In this document: piece by piece, positions 53,598 to 61,454 of the stretch
Layout of the letters: each line of letters begins with the position of its first letter
Numbering within the stretch: position 1 is the first letter of the stretch
Notes under the pieces: model-generated
Seen by the model: only the letters and a program-made list of their open reading frames with translations
Database searches by the model: none
What the model was told of the DNA's origin: nothing
Program-made: the position numbers and the translations under genes
Assembly: GCA_964563165.1 (NCBI GenBank)
Contig: CAZLWA010000030.1
Span: 1-64,000 of the forward strand
Reading direction: 5' to 3'
Source of the DNA: CAZLWA01 sp964563165
Lineage (GTDB): Bacteria > CLD3 > SB21
DNA length: 64,000 nucleotides

Positions 53598-53697
53598 TTT
53601 GTAGACTGATTTAACGGATTATAGAAGAATACCCGATTGGTCTGTTACAGTTTTTAGTTGATCCGTTAAATCTGTTTGATCCGTTTACGGCTTTTTG
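53598..53697. repeat. Third copy of the outer hairpin arms
   Basis: GACTGATTTAACGGATT at the left and GATCCGTTAAATCTG then GATCCGTTTACGG at the right, with an unrelated 40-base loop. The inner CACAGAG hairpin is absent here. Confidence 0.88.
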
Positions 53698-53762
53698 CAA
53701 AATGAAAAATGCAAATTGCAAAATTCAAAATCCTTTAACATCCCCCAAAATACTTAAAACTT

Positions 53763-53830
53763 ACCACGGAGACACAGAGTCACTGAGATTTTTGGAAGCT
53801 GAACTCCGTGTCTCAGTGCCTCCGTGGTGA
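53763..53830. repeat. Stand-alone copy of the inner hairpin
   Basis: CCACGGAGACACAGAGTCAC on the left pairs with GTGTCTCAGTGCCTCCGTGG on the right around a short TTTTTGGAAGC centre. The outer arms are absent. Confidence 0.9.
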
Positions 53831-53942
53831 TGTATTTGAATGCGTTCAAAATGAATTTTTATTAAATTCTTGCATTTACATCTTTTTTTAATAAATTCTT
53901 AAAATTTTTTTAAGAGTTTTTATTTTTACGAAAGCATTTTTC

Positions 53943-56489
53943 ATGGCCGGTAAGAAAAAGAAAATCGAAAAGACTAAACCTGCAAAAAGCGTAAAAGTTG
54001 CAAAGGCCAAGCCCGAAGAAATTTCCAAAGGGGAACAAGTTCCCAAAACTCCGGAAGCGCCCAAAGAACAAACGAAGCGCCCGTTCGGGAAACGCGCCCC
54101 GATGCGGAAAACCAAAACGGTCAAAGATCATATCGAGATCACCATTGCCGACGATATCGTGCGAGGAAAAAAATCGCTCGTGATCGTCGAGTCGCCTTCC
54201 AAAGCCCGGACGATCAATAAGTATCTCGGAAGTAATTTTCACGTTGAAGCCTCCGTCGGCCATATCAAGAATCTTCCTTCCAGCAAATTAGGCATCGATA
54301 TCGAGCATGGGTTCGTTCCCGAATACCGCGTCATAGACGGTAAACAGGAAGTCATCCGCAAACTCAAGACCATGGCGGCCTCAACGCAGGAAGTTTTTAT
54401 CGCGACCGACCCCGACCGGGAAGGCGAAGCGATCGCCTGGCATATCGCCGGCGAGATCGAACCGCATAATAAAAGGATTTCCCGCGTCCTTTTCAATGAG
54501 ATCACCAAAACCGGCATATCGGAAGCGATGGCGCACCCGGTGAAGATCGATGACAAACTGGTGAAAGCCCAGCAGGCTCGGCGCGTACTCGACCGCATCG
54601 TCGGATATAAAGTGAGCCCGTTCCTGTGGACGGTCATCCGCCGCGGCACTTCCGCCGGCCGCGTGCAGTCGGTGGCGCTGCAATTGGTCTGCAAACGTGA
54701 AGCGGAGGTCGAAGCGTTCGTCGCGCAGGAGTATTGGACGATCAAATCGAAATTGCAGGCGAAGGACTCCGATCCTTTTACGGCGATGCTGCATTCCGTG
54801 GACGGAAAAAAACCCGTGATCGACCGGGAACAGATCGCGAAAGGCCTTGTCGACGACATTCGCAAAAAAGAATTTATCATAAAGGACATTCGGAAAAGAG
54901 AAGTGAGGCGCAATCCGTCCGCCCCGTTCATCACGAGCTCGCTTCAGCAGGAAGCTTCGCGCAAATGCGGGTTTTCGCCGAAAATGACGATGATGCTCGC
55001 GCAGCAATTGTACGAAGGCATTGCGTTAGGCGACGAAGGACCGACGGGTTTGATCACCTACATGCGCACGGATTCCACACGCGTGGCGGAATCGGCGATC
55101 GCGATGGTGCGGGAATTTGTCTACACATCGTACGGAAAGGATTTCCTGCCGGCCGCGCCGAATGAATATAAAAGTAAAAAAGCGAACACGCAGGACGCGC
55201 ACGAGGCGATCCGGCCGACGGGCATGAAATACGCGCCGAAGCAGATCGCAAAATATCTGACCCCGCAGCAGTTGAAAGTGTACGAACTGATCTGGAACCG
55301 TTTCGTCGCGTCGCAAATGATGCCGGCCGTACTCGATCAAACGGCGATTGACATTACCGCCGACGAATATTTGTTCCGCGCCGCGGGTTCTACCATCCGG
55401 TTCCGCGGATTTTTGCAGGTGTATGAGGAAGGGCGGGACGAAGGCGACAAGAAAGAAGACAACGAAGATGAAGATTCAGATGCACTACTGCCGCCGAATC
55501 TGAAGATCAATGACCTGCTTCAGTTGCTTGATATTCTGCCGGAACAGCATTTCACCAAGCCGCCGGCGCGCTATACGGAAAGTTCGCTGATCAAAGAACT
55601 GGATACGCTCGGCATCGGGCGGCCGAGCACGTATGCGATGATCGTGGGCACGATCGTGGACCGCGAATACGCGGAACTCAAAGAGCGGAAATTGTTTGCG
55701 ACGGAGCTCGGGAAATCGGTGAATCACATTCTGAGCAAATATTTCGCGGAATTGTTCAACGTATCGTTCACCGCGGAGATGGAAGAAGAACTGGATAAGA
55801 TCGAATCGGGCGAGCTGGCATATAAGAAAGTCATGGACGACTTTTATAAACCGTTCGCGAAGAATATGAAAGAGGTGGAATCTAAAAAAGCGGAAGTCAA
55901 AGAGTCCATGCAGGAAAAGACGGACGAAGTGTGCGACTTGTGCGGAAAACCGATGATCATCAAATGGGGGCGTTACGGGAAATTCATGGCGTGCTCGGGG
56001 TATCCCGAATGCAAGAACATTAAGAAAATAACCAAAGACGGCGAAGCCGCGCCGGAACCGGAAATGACGGACGAAAAGTGCCCGAAGTGCACGAAACCTA
56101 TGGTGATCAAGATCGGCAAGTACGGAAAATTCCTGGCGTGCTCGGACTATCCTACATGCAAAACCACCAAGCCGATCCTGGATATCATGCCGGACATCGT
56201 ATGCCCGAAAGACGGCGGGCAGATCGCGCGGAGAAAATCGCGCTACGGAAAGTTTTTCTACGGCTGTGCGAATTATCCCAATTGCGATTTTATTTTGTGG
56301 AACGAACCGGTGAATAAGCCGTGCCCGAATTGCGGCGCGGTGTTCATGGTGAAAAAATCCCTGAAACGCAAAGGCGATTTTTATTTATGCATGACGTGCA
56401 ACGAAGAAGTTCCCATGCCGGTCGATGCGTCGGCGGTGAAGCTCGACCCGAAGGAAAGCGCGGACGTGAAGTTTACTGACAATGAATAA
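53943..56489 (+). CDS. topA: DNA topoisomerase I
   Basis: An 848-residue type IA topoisomerase that relaxes negative supercoils. A Lys/Pro-rich extension (1-70) precedes the TOPRIM domain (LVIVESPSKARTINKYLG, DPDREGEAIAWHIA). The catalytic Tyr is Y373 in LITYMRTDSTRV. Four Cys4 zinc ribbons end the protein: CDLCGKPM, CPKCTKPM, CPKDGGQI and CPNCGAVF. The N-terminal basic extension is longer than in E. coli. The last codons (DNE-stop) are encoded by heptamer array 4. Confidence 0.97.
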   Translation: MAGKKKKIEKTKPAKSVKVAKAKPEEISKGEQVPKTPEAPKEQTKRPFGKRAPMRKTKTVKDHIEITIADDIVRGKKSLVIVESPSKARTINKYLGSNFHVEASVGHIKNLPSSKLGIDIEHGFVPEYRVIDGKQEVIRKLKTMAASTQEVFIATDPDREGEAIAWHIAGEIEPHNKRISRVLFNEITKTGISEAMAHPVKIDDKLVKAQQARRVLDRIVGYKVSPFLWTVIRRGTSAGRVQSVALQLVCKREAEVEAFVAQEYWTIKSKLQAKDSDPFTAMLHSVDGKKPVIDREQIAKGLVDDIRKKEFIIKDIRKREVRRNPSAPFITSSLQQEASRKCGFSPKMTMMLAQQLYEGIALGDEGPTGLITYMRTDSTRVAESAIAMVREFVYTSYGKDFLPAAPNEYKSKKANTQDAHEAIRPTGMKYAPKQIAKYLTPQQLKVYELIWNRFVASQMMPAVLDQTAIDITADEYLFRAAGSTIRFRGFLQVYEEGRDEGDKKEDNEDEDSDALLPPNLKINDLLQLLDILPEQHFTKPPARYTESSLIKELDTLGIGRPSTYAMIVGTIVDREYAELKERKLFATELGKSVNHILSKYFAELFNVSFTAEMEEELDKIESGELAYKKVMDDFYKPFAKNMKEVESKKAEVKESMQEKTDEVCDLCGKPMIIKWGRYGKFMACSGYPECKNIKKITKDGEAAPEPEMTDEKCPKCTKPMVIKIGKYGKFLACSDYPTCKTTKPILDIMPDIVCPKDGGQIARRKSRYGKFFYGCANYPNCDFILWNEPVNKPCPNCGAVFMVKKSLKRKGDFYLCMTCNEEVPMPVDASAVKLDPKESADVKFTDNE

Positions 56490-56590
56490 TGAATAATGAG
56501 TAATGAATAATGAGTAATGAATAATGAATAATGAGTAATGAGTAATGAATAATGAATAATGAGTAATGAGTAATGAGTAATGAGTAATGA
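56481..56590. repeat. AATAATG/GAGTAATG heptamer array 4
   Basis: About 15 heptamers in direct orientation, mixing AATAATG and AGTAATG forms. It starts in the last codons of topA and runs to the G-run before the four-helix-bundle gene. With the inverted array at 56966-57040 it frames that gene. Confidence 0.93.
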
Positions 56591-56603
56591 GGGGGGACGG
56601 GTA

Positions 56604-56960
56604 ATGAGGGAGAATGTTGTTAAAGATAAGTCATTTGCTTTTGCGGTTCGGGTTGTGAATTTGTACAAATATCTATGCGAAAATAGAAAAGAATACACTT
56701 TATCAAAGCAAATTTTAAGAAGCGGCACGGCTATTGGAGCGAACATTGAAGAAGCCGATGGCGGCATATCCAAAGCTGATTTTTCAAACAAAATTTCCAT
56801 CGCCTATAAAGAAGCCAAAGAAACTCATTATTGGCTGAGATTGCTGAACGAAACAAGATATATGGATCAAACTTCATTTGATTCCATGATGATTGATTGT
56901 AATGAGCTCTGTAAATTGCTATTTTCAATTTTGAAAACGACCCGAATAAATAAGAAATGA
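56604..56960 (+). CDS. Four-helix-bundle protein (23S rRNA intervening-sequence family)
   Basis: A 118-residue helical protein of the TIGR02436 family: FAFAVRVVNLYKYLC, LSKQILRSGTAIGANIEEADGG, SKADFSNKISIAYKEAKETHYWLRLL and DCNELCKLLFSILKTT. The family was first found in intervening sequences inside 23S rRNA genes and is related to the Avd protein of diversity-generating retroelements; the molecular role of stand-alone members is unknown. ATG 56604 with GGGGGG ahead is chosen; an earlier ATG at 56580 lies inside the heptamer array. It sits between opposing arrays, between topA and carB. Confidence 0.92.
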   Translation: MRENVVKDKSFAFAVRVVNLYKYLCENRKEYTLSKQILRSGTAIGANIEEADGGISKADFSNKISIAYKEAKETHYWLRLLNETRYMDQTSFDSMMIDCNELCKLLFSILKTTRINKK

Positions 56961-57040
56961 ATTCCATTAATCATTATTCATTACTCATTATTCATTGGAA
57001 ATGAATTCTATTATTCATTATTCATTACTCATTATTCATT
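56954..57040. repeat. Inverted heptamer array 5 in a 44-base tandem duplication
   Basis: Two near-identical units (56954-56996 and 56998-57040). Each begins GAAATGAATTC and continues with TTCATTA / CTCATTA words, the reverse complement of the upstream array. The first unit contains the stop codon of the four-helix-bundle gene; the second ends 9 bases before the carB start. Confidence 0.92.
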
Positions 57041-57049
57041 AAGAAGAAA

Positions 57050-58522
57050 TTGCCAAAAAGAACCGACATTCATTCCGTGTTGATTATCGGCAGCGGGCCG
57101 ATCGTGATCGGGCAGTCGTGTGAATTCGACTATTCGGGAACGCAAGCCTGCCGCGCCTTGAAGGAAGAAGGCTACCGCGTGATCCTGATCAACAGCAATC
57201 CCGCAACGATCATGACCGATCCGGAAACCGCTGACCGCATCTACATTGAACCCATCACCGCGTCTACGATCGAAAGGATCATCGAGCGCGAAAAGCCCGA
57301 TGCGCTGCTGCCCACGATGGGCGGCCAGACGGCGCTGAACGTCGCCGTGGATCTGGTGAAACTCGGCGTACTCGATAAGTACGGCGTGGAAATGATCGGG
57401 GCGAAATTTGAATCCATTCAAACCGCGGAGGACCGGGAGCTGTTCAAAGCGGCGATGGAAAATATCGGGCTGAGCGTTCCGAAAGGTTTTTTTGTCCGCG
57501 ACATCAAAGAAGCGATGGAATCGGCGGAGAATCTCGAGTATCCGATCATTTTGCGGCCGTCGTACACGCTCGGCGGAACGGGCGGCGCGGTGGCATACAA
57601 CATCGACGAATACGCCGATCTCATTCAAAAAGCGATCGCGGCCAGCCCGATCAGTGAAGTGCTGGTGGAGGAATCCGTCATCGGCTGGAAAGAATACGAG
57701 CTCGAAGTGATGCGCGATTACAAAGATAATGTCGTGATCGTATGTTCCATAGAAAATTTCGATCCCATGGGCGTTCATACCGGCGACTCGATCACCGTGG
57801 CGCCCGCACAGACGCTTACCGATAAAGAATATCGAAAAATGCGCGACGCCGCCATCAAGATCATCCGCACGATCGGCGTCGAAACGGGGGGATCGAATAT
57901 TCAGTTTGCCATCAATCCTCAGAACGGGCACATGATCGTGATCGAAATGAATCCGCGCGTGTCGCGCAGTTCCGCGCTGGCGTCGAAAGCGACCGGGTTT
58001 CCTATCGCGAAAATTGCGGCGAAACTGGCGATCGGGTATTCGCTCGACGAAATTCCGAACGACATCACCAAAAAAACGCCGGCGTCTTTCGAGCCGACGA
58101 TCGACTACGTCGTGACGAAAATTCCGCGGTGGGATTTCGAAAAATTTCCGGGCGCTAATGAGACGCTCAATGTGCAGATGAAATCTGTCGGCGAGGCGAT
58201 GGCGATCGGGCGTAATTTCAAAGAATCGCTGCAGAAATGTCTGCGCTCGCTGGAAAACGGCCGTTACGGGCTGGGCGCCGACGGAAAAGATACTTTAGAT
58301 ATCGAAAATGCCGACCCGGAGATCCGCGCGGAGATCAGGAATTCCGTGATCCGGAAATTACGCATCCCCAACGCGCAGAGAATTTTTGCCATTCGGGACG
58401 CATTACTATTAAACATAAGCGTGGACGAAATTCACAAGCTCACGTTCATTGACCCGTGGTTCTTAAATAATATCAAAGAGATCGTGGATTTTGAAGATAT
58501 TCTGAAGAAAGCGATTGTGTAA
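57050..58522 (+). CDS. carB: Carbamoyl phosphate synthase large subunit, N-terminal half only
   Basis: A 490-residue protein equal to the first half of CarB (normally about 1070 residues). It holds the carboxyphosphate domain: VLIIGSGPIVIGQSCEFDYSG, NPATIMTDP, TMGGQTALN, the ATP-grasp loop RPSYTLGGTGGA, EMNPRVSRSSALASKATGFPIAK, and part of the oligomerisation domain. It stops after DFEDILKKAIV. The second half is not in the window. Split carB genes with halves of similar length exist (Methanocaldococcus jannaschii), so it may be a functional CarB1, or a broken gene. The start is a TTG (PKRTDIHSVLIIG) directly after the inverted heptamer array, with no clear SD. Confidence 0.9.
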   Translation: MPKRTDIHSVLIIGSGPIVIGQSCEFDYSGTQACRALKEEGYRVILINSNPATIMTDPETADRIYIEPITASTIERIIEREKPDALLPTMGGQTALNVAVDLVKLGVLDKYGVEMIGAKFESIQTAEDRELFKAAMENIGLSVPKGFFVRDIKEAMESAENLEYPIILRPSYTLGGTGGAVAYNIDEYADLIQKAIAASPISEVLVEESVIGWKEYELEVMRDYKDNVVIVCSIENFDPMGVHTGDSITVAPAQTLTDKEYRKMRDAAIKIIRTIGVETGGSNIQFAINPQNGHMIVIEMNPRVSRSSALASKATGFPIAKIAAKLAIGYSLDEIPNDITKKTPASFEPTIDYVVTKIPRWDFEKFPGANETLNVQMKSVGEAMAIGRNFKESLQKCLRSLENGRYGLGADGKDTLDIENADPEIRAEIRNSVIRKLRIPNAQRIFAIRDALLLNISVDEIHKLTFIDPWFLNNIKEIVDFEDILKKAIV

Positions 58523-58545
58523 GGCGGATTCAGAATCCGCCATAC
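58457..58545. repeat. carB 3' end direct repeat, copy A (with hairpin)
   Basis: The last 22 codons of carB (from TGG) plus the hairpin GGCGGATTC-A-GAATCCGCC at 58523-58541 and CATAC. Copy B at 59251-59345 has the same order of parts with no gap in the coding section. The hairpin lies one base after the stop and could also act in RNA. Confidence 0.85.
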
Positions 58546-58595
58546 ACTTACTGAATTTGCCGCAGCGAAAAATCATTGTCAATCGAAAGTAAATC

Positions 58596-58769
58596 GTGAA
58601 AGATACAAAGCCTGAAATTATTGAGAAAGGCGAGGAGGAAGTAATTAGTCCTGAGGGAGTTGACGTAACATTAATTCGGTGGATGTTAACGTTTACGCCG
58701 AGAAAGAGATTGGAAATGCTGCAAAATCAACTGCAGAATATCGAGCGGCTGCGGAAGGGCTTGAAATGA
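58596..58769 (+). CDS. Small partner protein of the nucleotidyltransferase
   Basis: A 57-residue frame with a GTG start. The acidic N-terminus (KDTKPEIIEKGEEEVIS) is followed by VDVTLIRWMLTFTPRKRLEMLQ and a helix to the end. Its TGA overlaps the ATG of the nucleotidyltransferase (ATGA at 58766-58769), so the two are coupled, and its own end carries the SD (GGAAGGG) for the second gene. I have seen similar DxTLIRWML...P-x-x-RL small proteins paired with such transferases; no function is established. The coding potential is supported by the tight coupling and amphipathic pattern. Confidence 0.72.
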   Translation: MKDTKPEIIEKGEEEVISPEGVDVTLIRWMLTFTPRKRLEMLQNQLQNIERLRKGLK

Positions 58770-59245
58770 ATCCTGATTTTATCCGGATACTCGAGACGCT
58801 CGCAAAACACGAAGTCGATTTTTTGATAACGGGCGGCATATCCGCCGTCATTCAAGGAGCACCGGTAACCACGTTTGATCTTGACATCGTTCACAAACGA
58901 TCATCGGAAAATGTTCAGAGATTGGTTGCCGCATTAAATGAAATGGAAGCTCATTATAGAACCCGCCGGGATATTGAAATCTTGCCGGAAGTATCCACCC
59001 TCATGGGACCGGGCCATCATCTTTTGATGACTAGGTTCGGGCCGCTGGATGTTCTCGGAAGTATCGGCAAAGGACAAACTTTTGAGGCGCTTGTTACAGA
59101 AACGGAACAAATAAATCTCGATGCTCTATCCGTTCGAGTACAATCGCTTAGGAGCCTGATCGCCGTGAAAGAAGAAATCGGAATGGAAAAAGACAAAGCC
59201 GTTTTGCCGATTCTGAGGAAAACTTTGGAAGAGAGAAAGAAGTAA
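58766..59245 (+). CDS. Nucleotidyltransferase, AbiEii/MNT-like
   Basis: A 159-residue nucleotidyltransferase-fold protein. Motif: ITGGISAVIQGAPVTTFDLD with the glycine pair and the D-x-D metal site, then HHLLMTRFGPLDVLGSIGKG. It resembles the small DUF6036/AbiEii-type transferases of two-gene toxin-antitoxin-like modules. A longer frame from GTG 58679 overlaps the small ORF and is less likely; ATG 58766 has the SD. It lies in a cassette bounded by two copies of the carB 3' end. Confidence 0.85.
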   Translation: MNPDFIRILETLAKHEVDFLITGGISAVIQGAPVTTFDLDIVHKRSSENVQRLVAALNEMEAHYRTRRDIEILPEVSTLMGPGHHLLMTRFGPLDVLGSIGKGQTFEALVTETEQINLDALSVRVQSLRSLIAVKEEIGMEKDKAVLPILRKTLEERKK

Positions 59246-59250
59246 AGGGC

Positions 59251-59316
59251 TGGTTTTCTTATCAATATCAAGAGATCGTTGATCCTGAAGAAGAATTGAA
59301 AAGAGCGATTGTGTAG
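59251..59316 (+). pseudogene. Second copy of the carB 3' end (22-codon fragment)
   Basis: WFSYQYQEIVDPEEELKRAIV-stop, aligned codon for codon to WFLNNIKEIVDFEDILKKAIV-stop at the end of carB (about 13 of 21 residues identical). There is no start and no further carB sequence on either side, so it is a remnant. The protein likeness is greater than chance and the same hairpin follows. Confidence 0.8.
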
Positions 59317-59318
59317 TT

Positions 59319-59345
59319 GTATGGCGGATTCTGAATCCGCCATAC
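59319..59345. repeat. Perfect 13-base-arm palindrome
   Basis: GTATGGCGGATTC, one T, then the exact reverse complement. Same core as the hairpin at 58523 and related to those at 2667 and 35875. Confidence 0.93.
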
Positions 59346-59380
59346 TTTGGTCAATCCGCGCACGGTGAACAAAAAAATGC

Positions 59381-59409
59381 TTGACCCTTCTCTTTTATTT
59401 CGATAAATT
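59381..59409 (+). promoter_or_regulatory. Candidate sigma70-type promoter for the FGGY kinase
   Basis: TTGACC, 17 bases, TAAATT, about 95 bases before the ATG at 59505. Sequence match only. Confidence 0.45.
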
Positions 59410-59504
59410 ACGCTCCCTTTTTTGAATTCACTCTATCCGTTCTCCATAAGATTGTCCTTTCAAAAGATATTTTGTTTTACATACTCTCTCATCCGGAGGA
59501 AATC

Positions 59505-61037
59505 ATGAAGACTCAGACGAATCAGCCCATCAAATTGAGAAACGCTCAGCGGCCGCTGGTACTCGCCATTGACATCGGAACTTCTTCCACGCGCGCGTTG
59601 ATCTATGATGCGCTGGGCAGGCCGGTAAAAAAATTAGTTCATCAGGTCGGTTACGTGATGCAGACCACGCCGGACGGCGGCGTATTTGCCGACCCCAAGT
59701 ATATCGTGGACAGCACCGTCGAATGCATAGACAAAGTCATGGAGGAATTAGGCAGGCATGCCAATGAAGTGAAAGCCGTCGGATTCGATACGTTCTGGCA
59801 TAACATGATGGGGATCGATAAAAGCGGCAAACCCACGACGCCCCTGATCAACTGGGCCGATACGCGCCCGCGTATGGTGATCGATTCGCTTAAGCAAAAA
59901 CTGAATGCGGAAGAGATTCACAGCCGCACGGGCTGTGTGATCCATCCGAGTTATCTGCCTGCCAAACTGCTGTGGCTGAACGAAGAAAACAACGAGACGT
60001 TCATCAAAACGGAAACGTGGATGTCCATCGGCGAATATCTGTATTATGTTTTTTTCGGCAAAGCGCTATGCAGTATTTCGATGGCGTCCGGCACGGGATT
60101 GCTGAATCAAAATACGTGCAAGTGGGATGAAAAAGTTTTTGCAGTTCTGCCGATCACGCCGAATAATCTTTCTCAACTGGGCGATATGGACACGCCGCTG
60201 AGCGGTTTGAAGCCGATCTTTGCCAAACGCTGGCCGACGCTGACGGACGTTCCGTGGTTTCCCGCGGTGGGCGACGGGGCGAGTTCAAACGTCGGAACAG
60301 GCTGCGTGACCAAAGATCATATTTGCATCGTCATGGGCACGTCCGGTGCGCTGCGCGTTTTGTGGGAAGCGGATTCGGTGATCATTCCTCCCGAACTGTG
60401 GGTTTACCGCGTTGACAAAAAACGTTTCCTGATGGGCGGAGCGCTGAGTGACGGAGGCAATTTACGGAAGTGGCTGGTCAACCGCCTGGGCGTCGAGGGA
60501 GGCAAGAAAGGCGTGGACAAGGCATTGGATTCCACGAAACCGGACGGGCACGGCCTGACGGTGCTGCCGTTCTGGGCGGGCGAGCGCAGCACGGGCTGGC
60601 ATGAGAATGCGCGCGGATTGGTTAGTGGGCTGAATCTGAATACGAGCACGGAAGAAATCCTTCGCGGGACGCTTGAAGCGATGTGCTACCGTTATGCGGC
60701 GATCCACGACATTTTCATACGGCAAAATATGAATGTGAAAAAAGTCATCGCGTCGGGCGGCGGGTTCATTGACTCCGCGGTGCTCACGCAGATCATGAGC
60801 GATGTGCTCGGCATCGCGATCACGCAGTCGGGCGAGGCCGAAGGATCCGCGCGCGGAGCGGCCATTCTGGCTCTGGAAGGGATCGGCCAGGTAAGCAACA
60901 TCGCGGAAGTGCCAATGCCGATCGGGCGCACGTTCAATCCGAACGTAGAGAATCACGAAATTTACAGAAAAGCGCGCGAACGCCAGAACGCGCTGTATGA
61001 ACTCACCGCAAAACGCTGGTGGGAAAAAGGAATGTGA
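59505..61037 (+). CDS. FGGY-family carbohydrate kinase (gluconokinase-like)
   Basis: A 510-residue sugar kinase. ATP and sugar site signatures: AIDIGTSSTRALIYD, GFDTFWHNMMGID, INWADTRP, the DGASSNVGTG loop, IVMGTSGALRVL and the ASGGGF adenosine motif. The closest-looking group is the gluconokinase/xylulokinase branch; the exact sugar cannot be read. ATG 59505 has a full CGGAGGA; the upstream open frame is ignored. Single gene ended by the terminator at 61065. Confidence 0.92.
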   Translation: MKTQTNQPIKLRNAQRPLVLAIDIGTSSTRALIYDALGRPVKKLVHQVGYVMQTTPDGGVFADPKYIVDSTVECIDKVMEELGRHANEVKAVGFDTFWHNMMGIDKSGKPTTPLINWADTRPRMVIDSLKQKLNAEEIHSRTGCVIHPSYLPAKLLWLNEENNETFIKTETWMSIGEYLYYVFFGKALCSISMASGTGLLNQNTCKWDEKVFAVLPITPNNLSQLGDMDTPLSGLKPIFAKRWPTLTDVPWFPAVGDGASSNVGTGCVTKDHICIVMGTSGALRVLWEADSVIIPPELWVYRVDKKRFLMGGALSDGGNLRKWLVNRLGVEGGKKGVDKALDSTKPDGHGLTVLPFWAGERSTGWHENARGLVSGLNLNTSTEEILRGTLEAMCYRYAAIHDIFIRQNMNVKKVIASGGGFIDSAVLTQIMSDVLGIAITQSGEAEGSARGAAILALEGIGQVSNIAEVPMPIGRTFNPNVENHEIYRKARERQNALYELTAKRWWEKGM

Positions 61038-61064
61038 GACCACATTGGTAATACCGTTTTAGAA

Positions 61065-61097
61065 AGCCTTGAGAAAACGATCTCAAGGCTTTTTTTA
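61065..61097 (+). terminator. Rho-independent terminator after the FGGY kinase
   Basis: AGCCTTGAGA / TCTCAAGGCT, perfect 10-base stem, 6-base loop, then seven T. It lies 28 bases after the stop. Confidence 0.93.
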
Positions 61098-61442
61098 TTT
61101 TCGGCCTCTGTTTCCGTTCGAACCGCGTATTCCAAAAATATCGCCGGAATTTCCCGGGATTCCCTAACCACTCCTGAAATGTACATGAAAAGCGCCCTGA
61201 GTTTCCATGTCCGGCCGGCACGCAACCTGTTCTTAATCAGGTTTTGATGTATAAAATCCCAAAAGCGGCAGAATCCGTTCAAATTTATTTGGAACTTCTG
61301 CTATGGATATGACCAGGGTCATAGGGATTTTGTCTTTCGATGTCTACCTTCCGGAAAGGACCTACTCTTTTCACCCTGGACAGCCGCTCAAAATTCACGT
61401 AGCAATGTTTTCTCGCAGTTTTCCTGAATATTCATTTAAAAG
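61098..61442. other. Upstream region of the lipoprotein gene
   Basis: 345 bases with no gene. It contains one perfect palindrome, TATGACC-AG-GGTCATA (61308-61323), which could be an operator. No convincing promoter hexamers or riboswitch fold were recognised. Confidence 0.5.
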
Positions 61443-61454
61443 AAGGAGGATGTG

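Larger units (their letters stand above)
52989..53942. other. Gene-free repeat-rich region between the M4 peptidase and topA
   Basis: 954 bases without a supportable gene, filled mainly by the hairpin units at 53012, 53203, 53598 and 53763. A 67-codon minus frame at 53337 reads through these units and has no family features. The AT-rich stretch 53835-53942 would hold the topA promoter, but none is clear. Confidence 0.7.

Noticed and set aside
57032..57931. 299-codon open frame on the minus strand
   Set aside because: Antisense of carB; carB motifs on the plus strand are unambiguous.
58679..59245. GTG-started longer form of the nucleotidyltransferase
   Set aside because: It would overlap most of the small coupled frame; ATG 58766 has an SD and a normal N-terminus.
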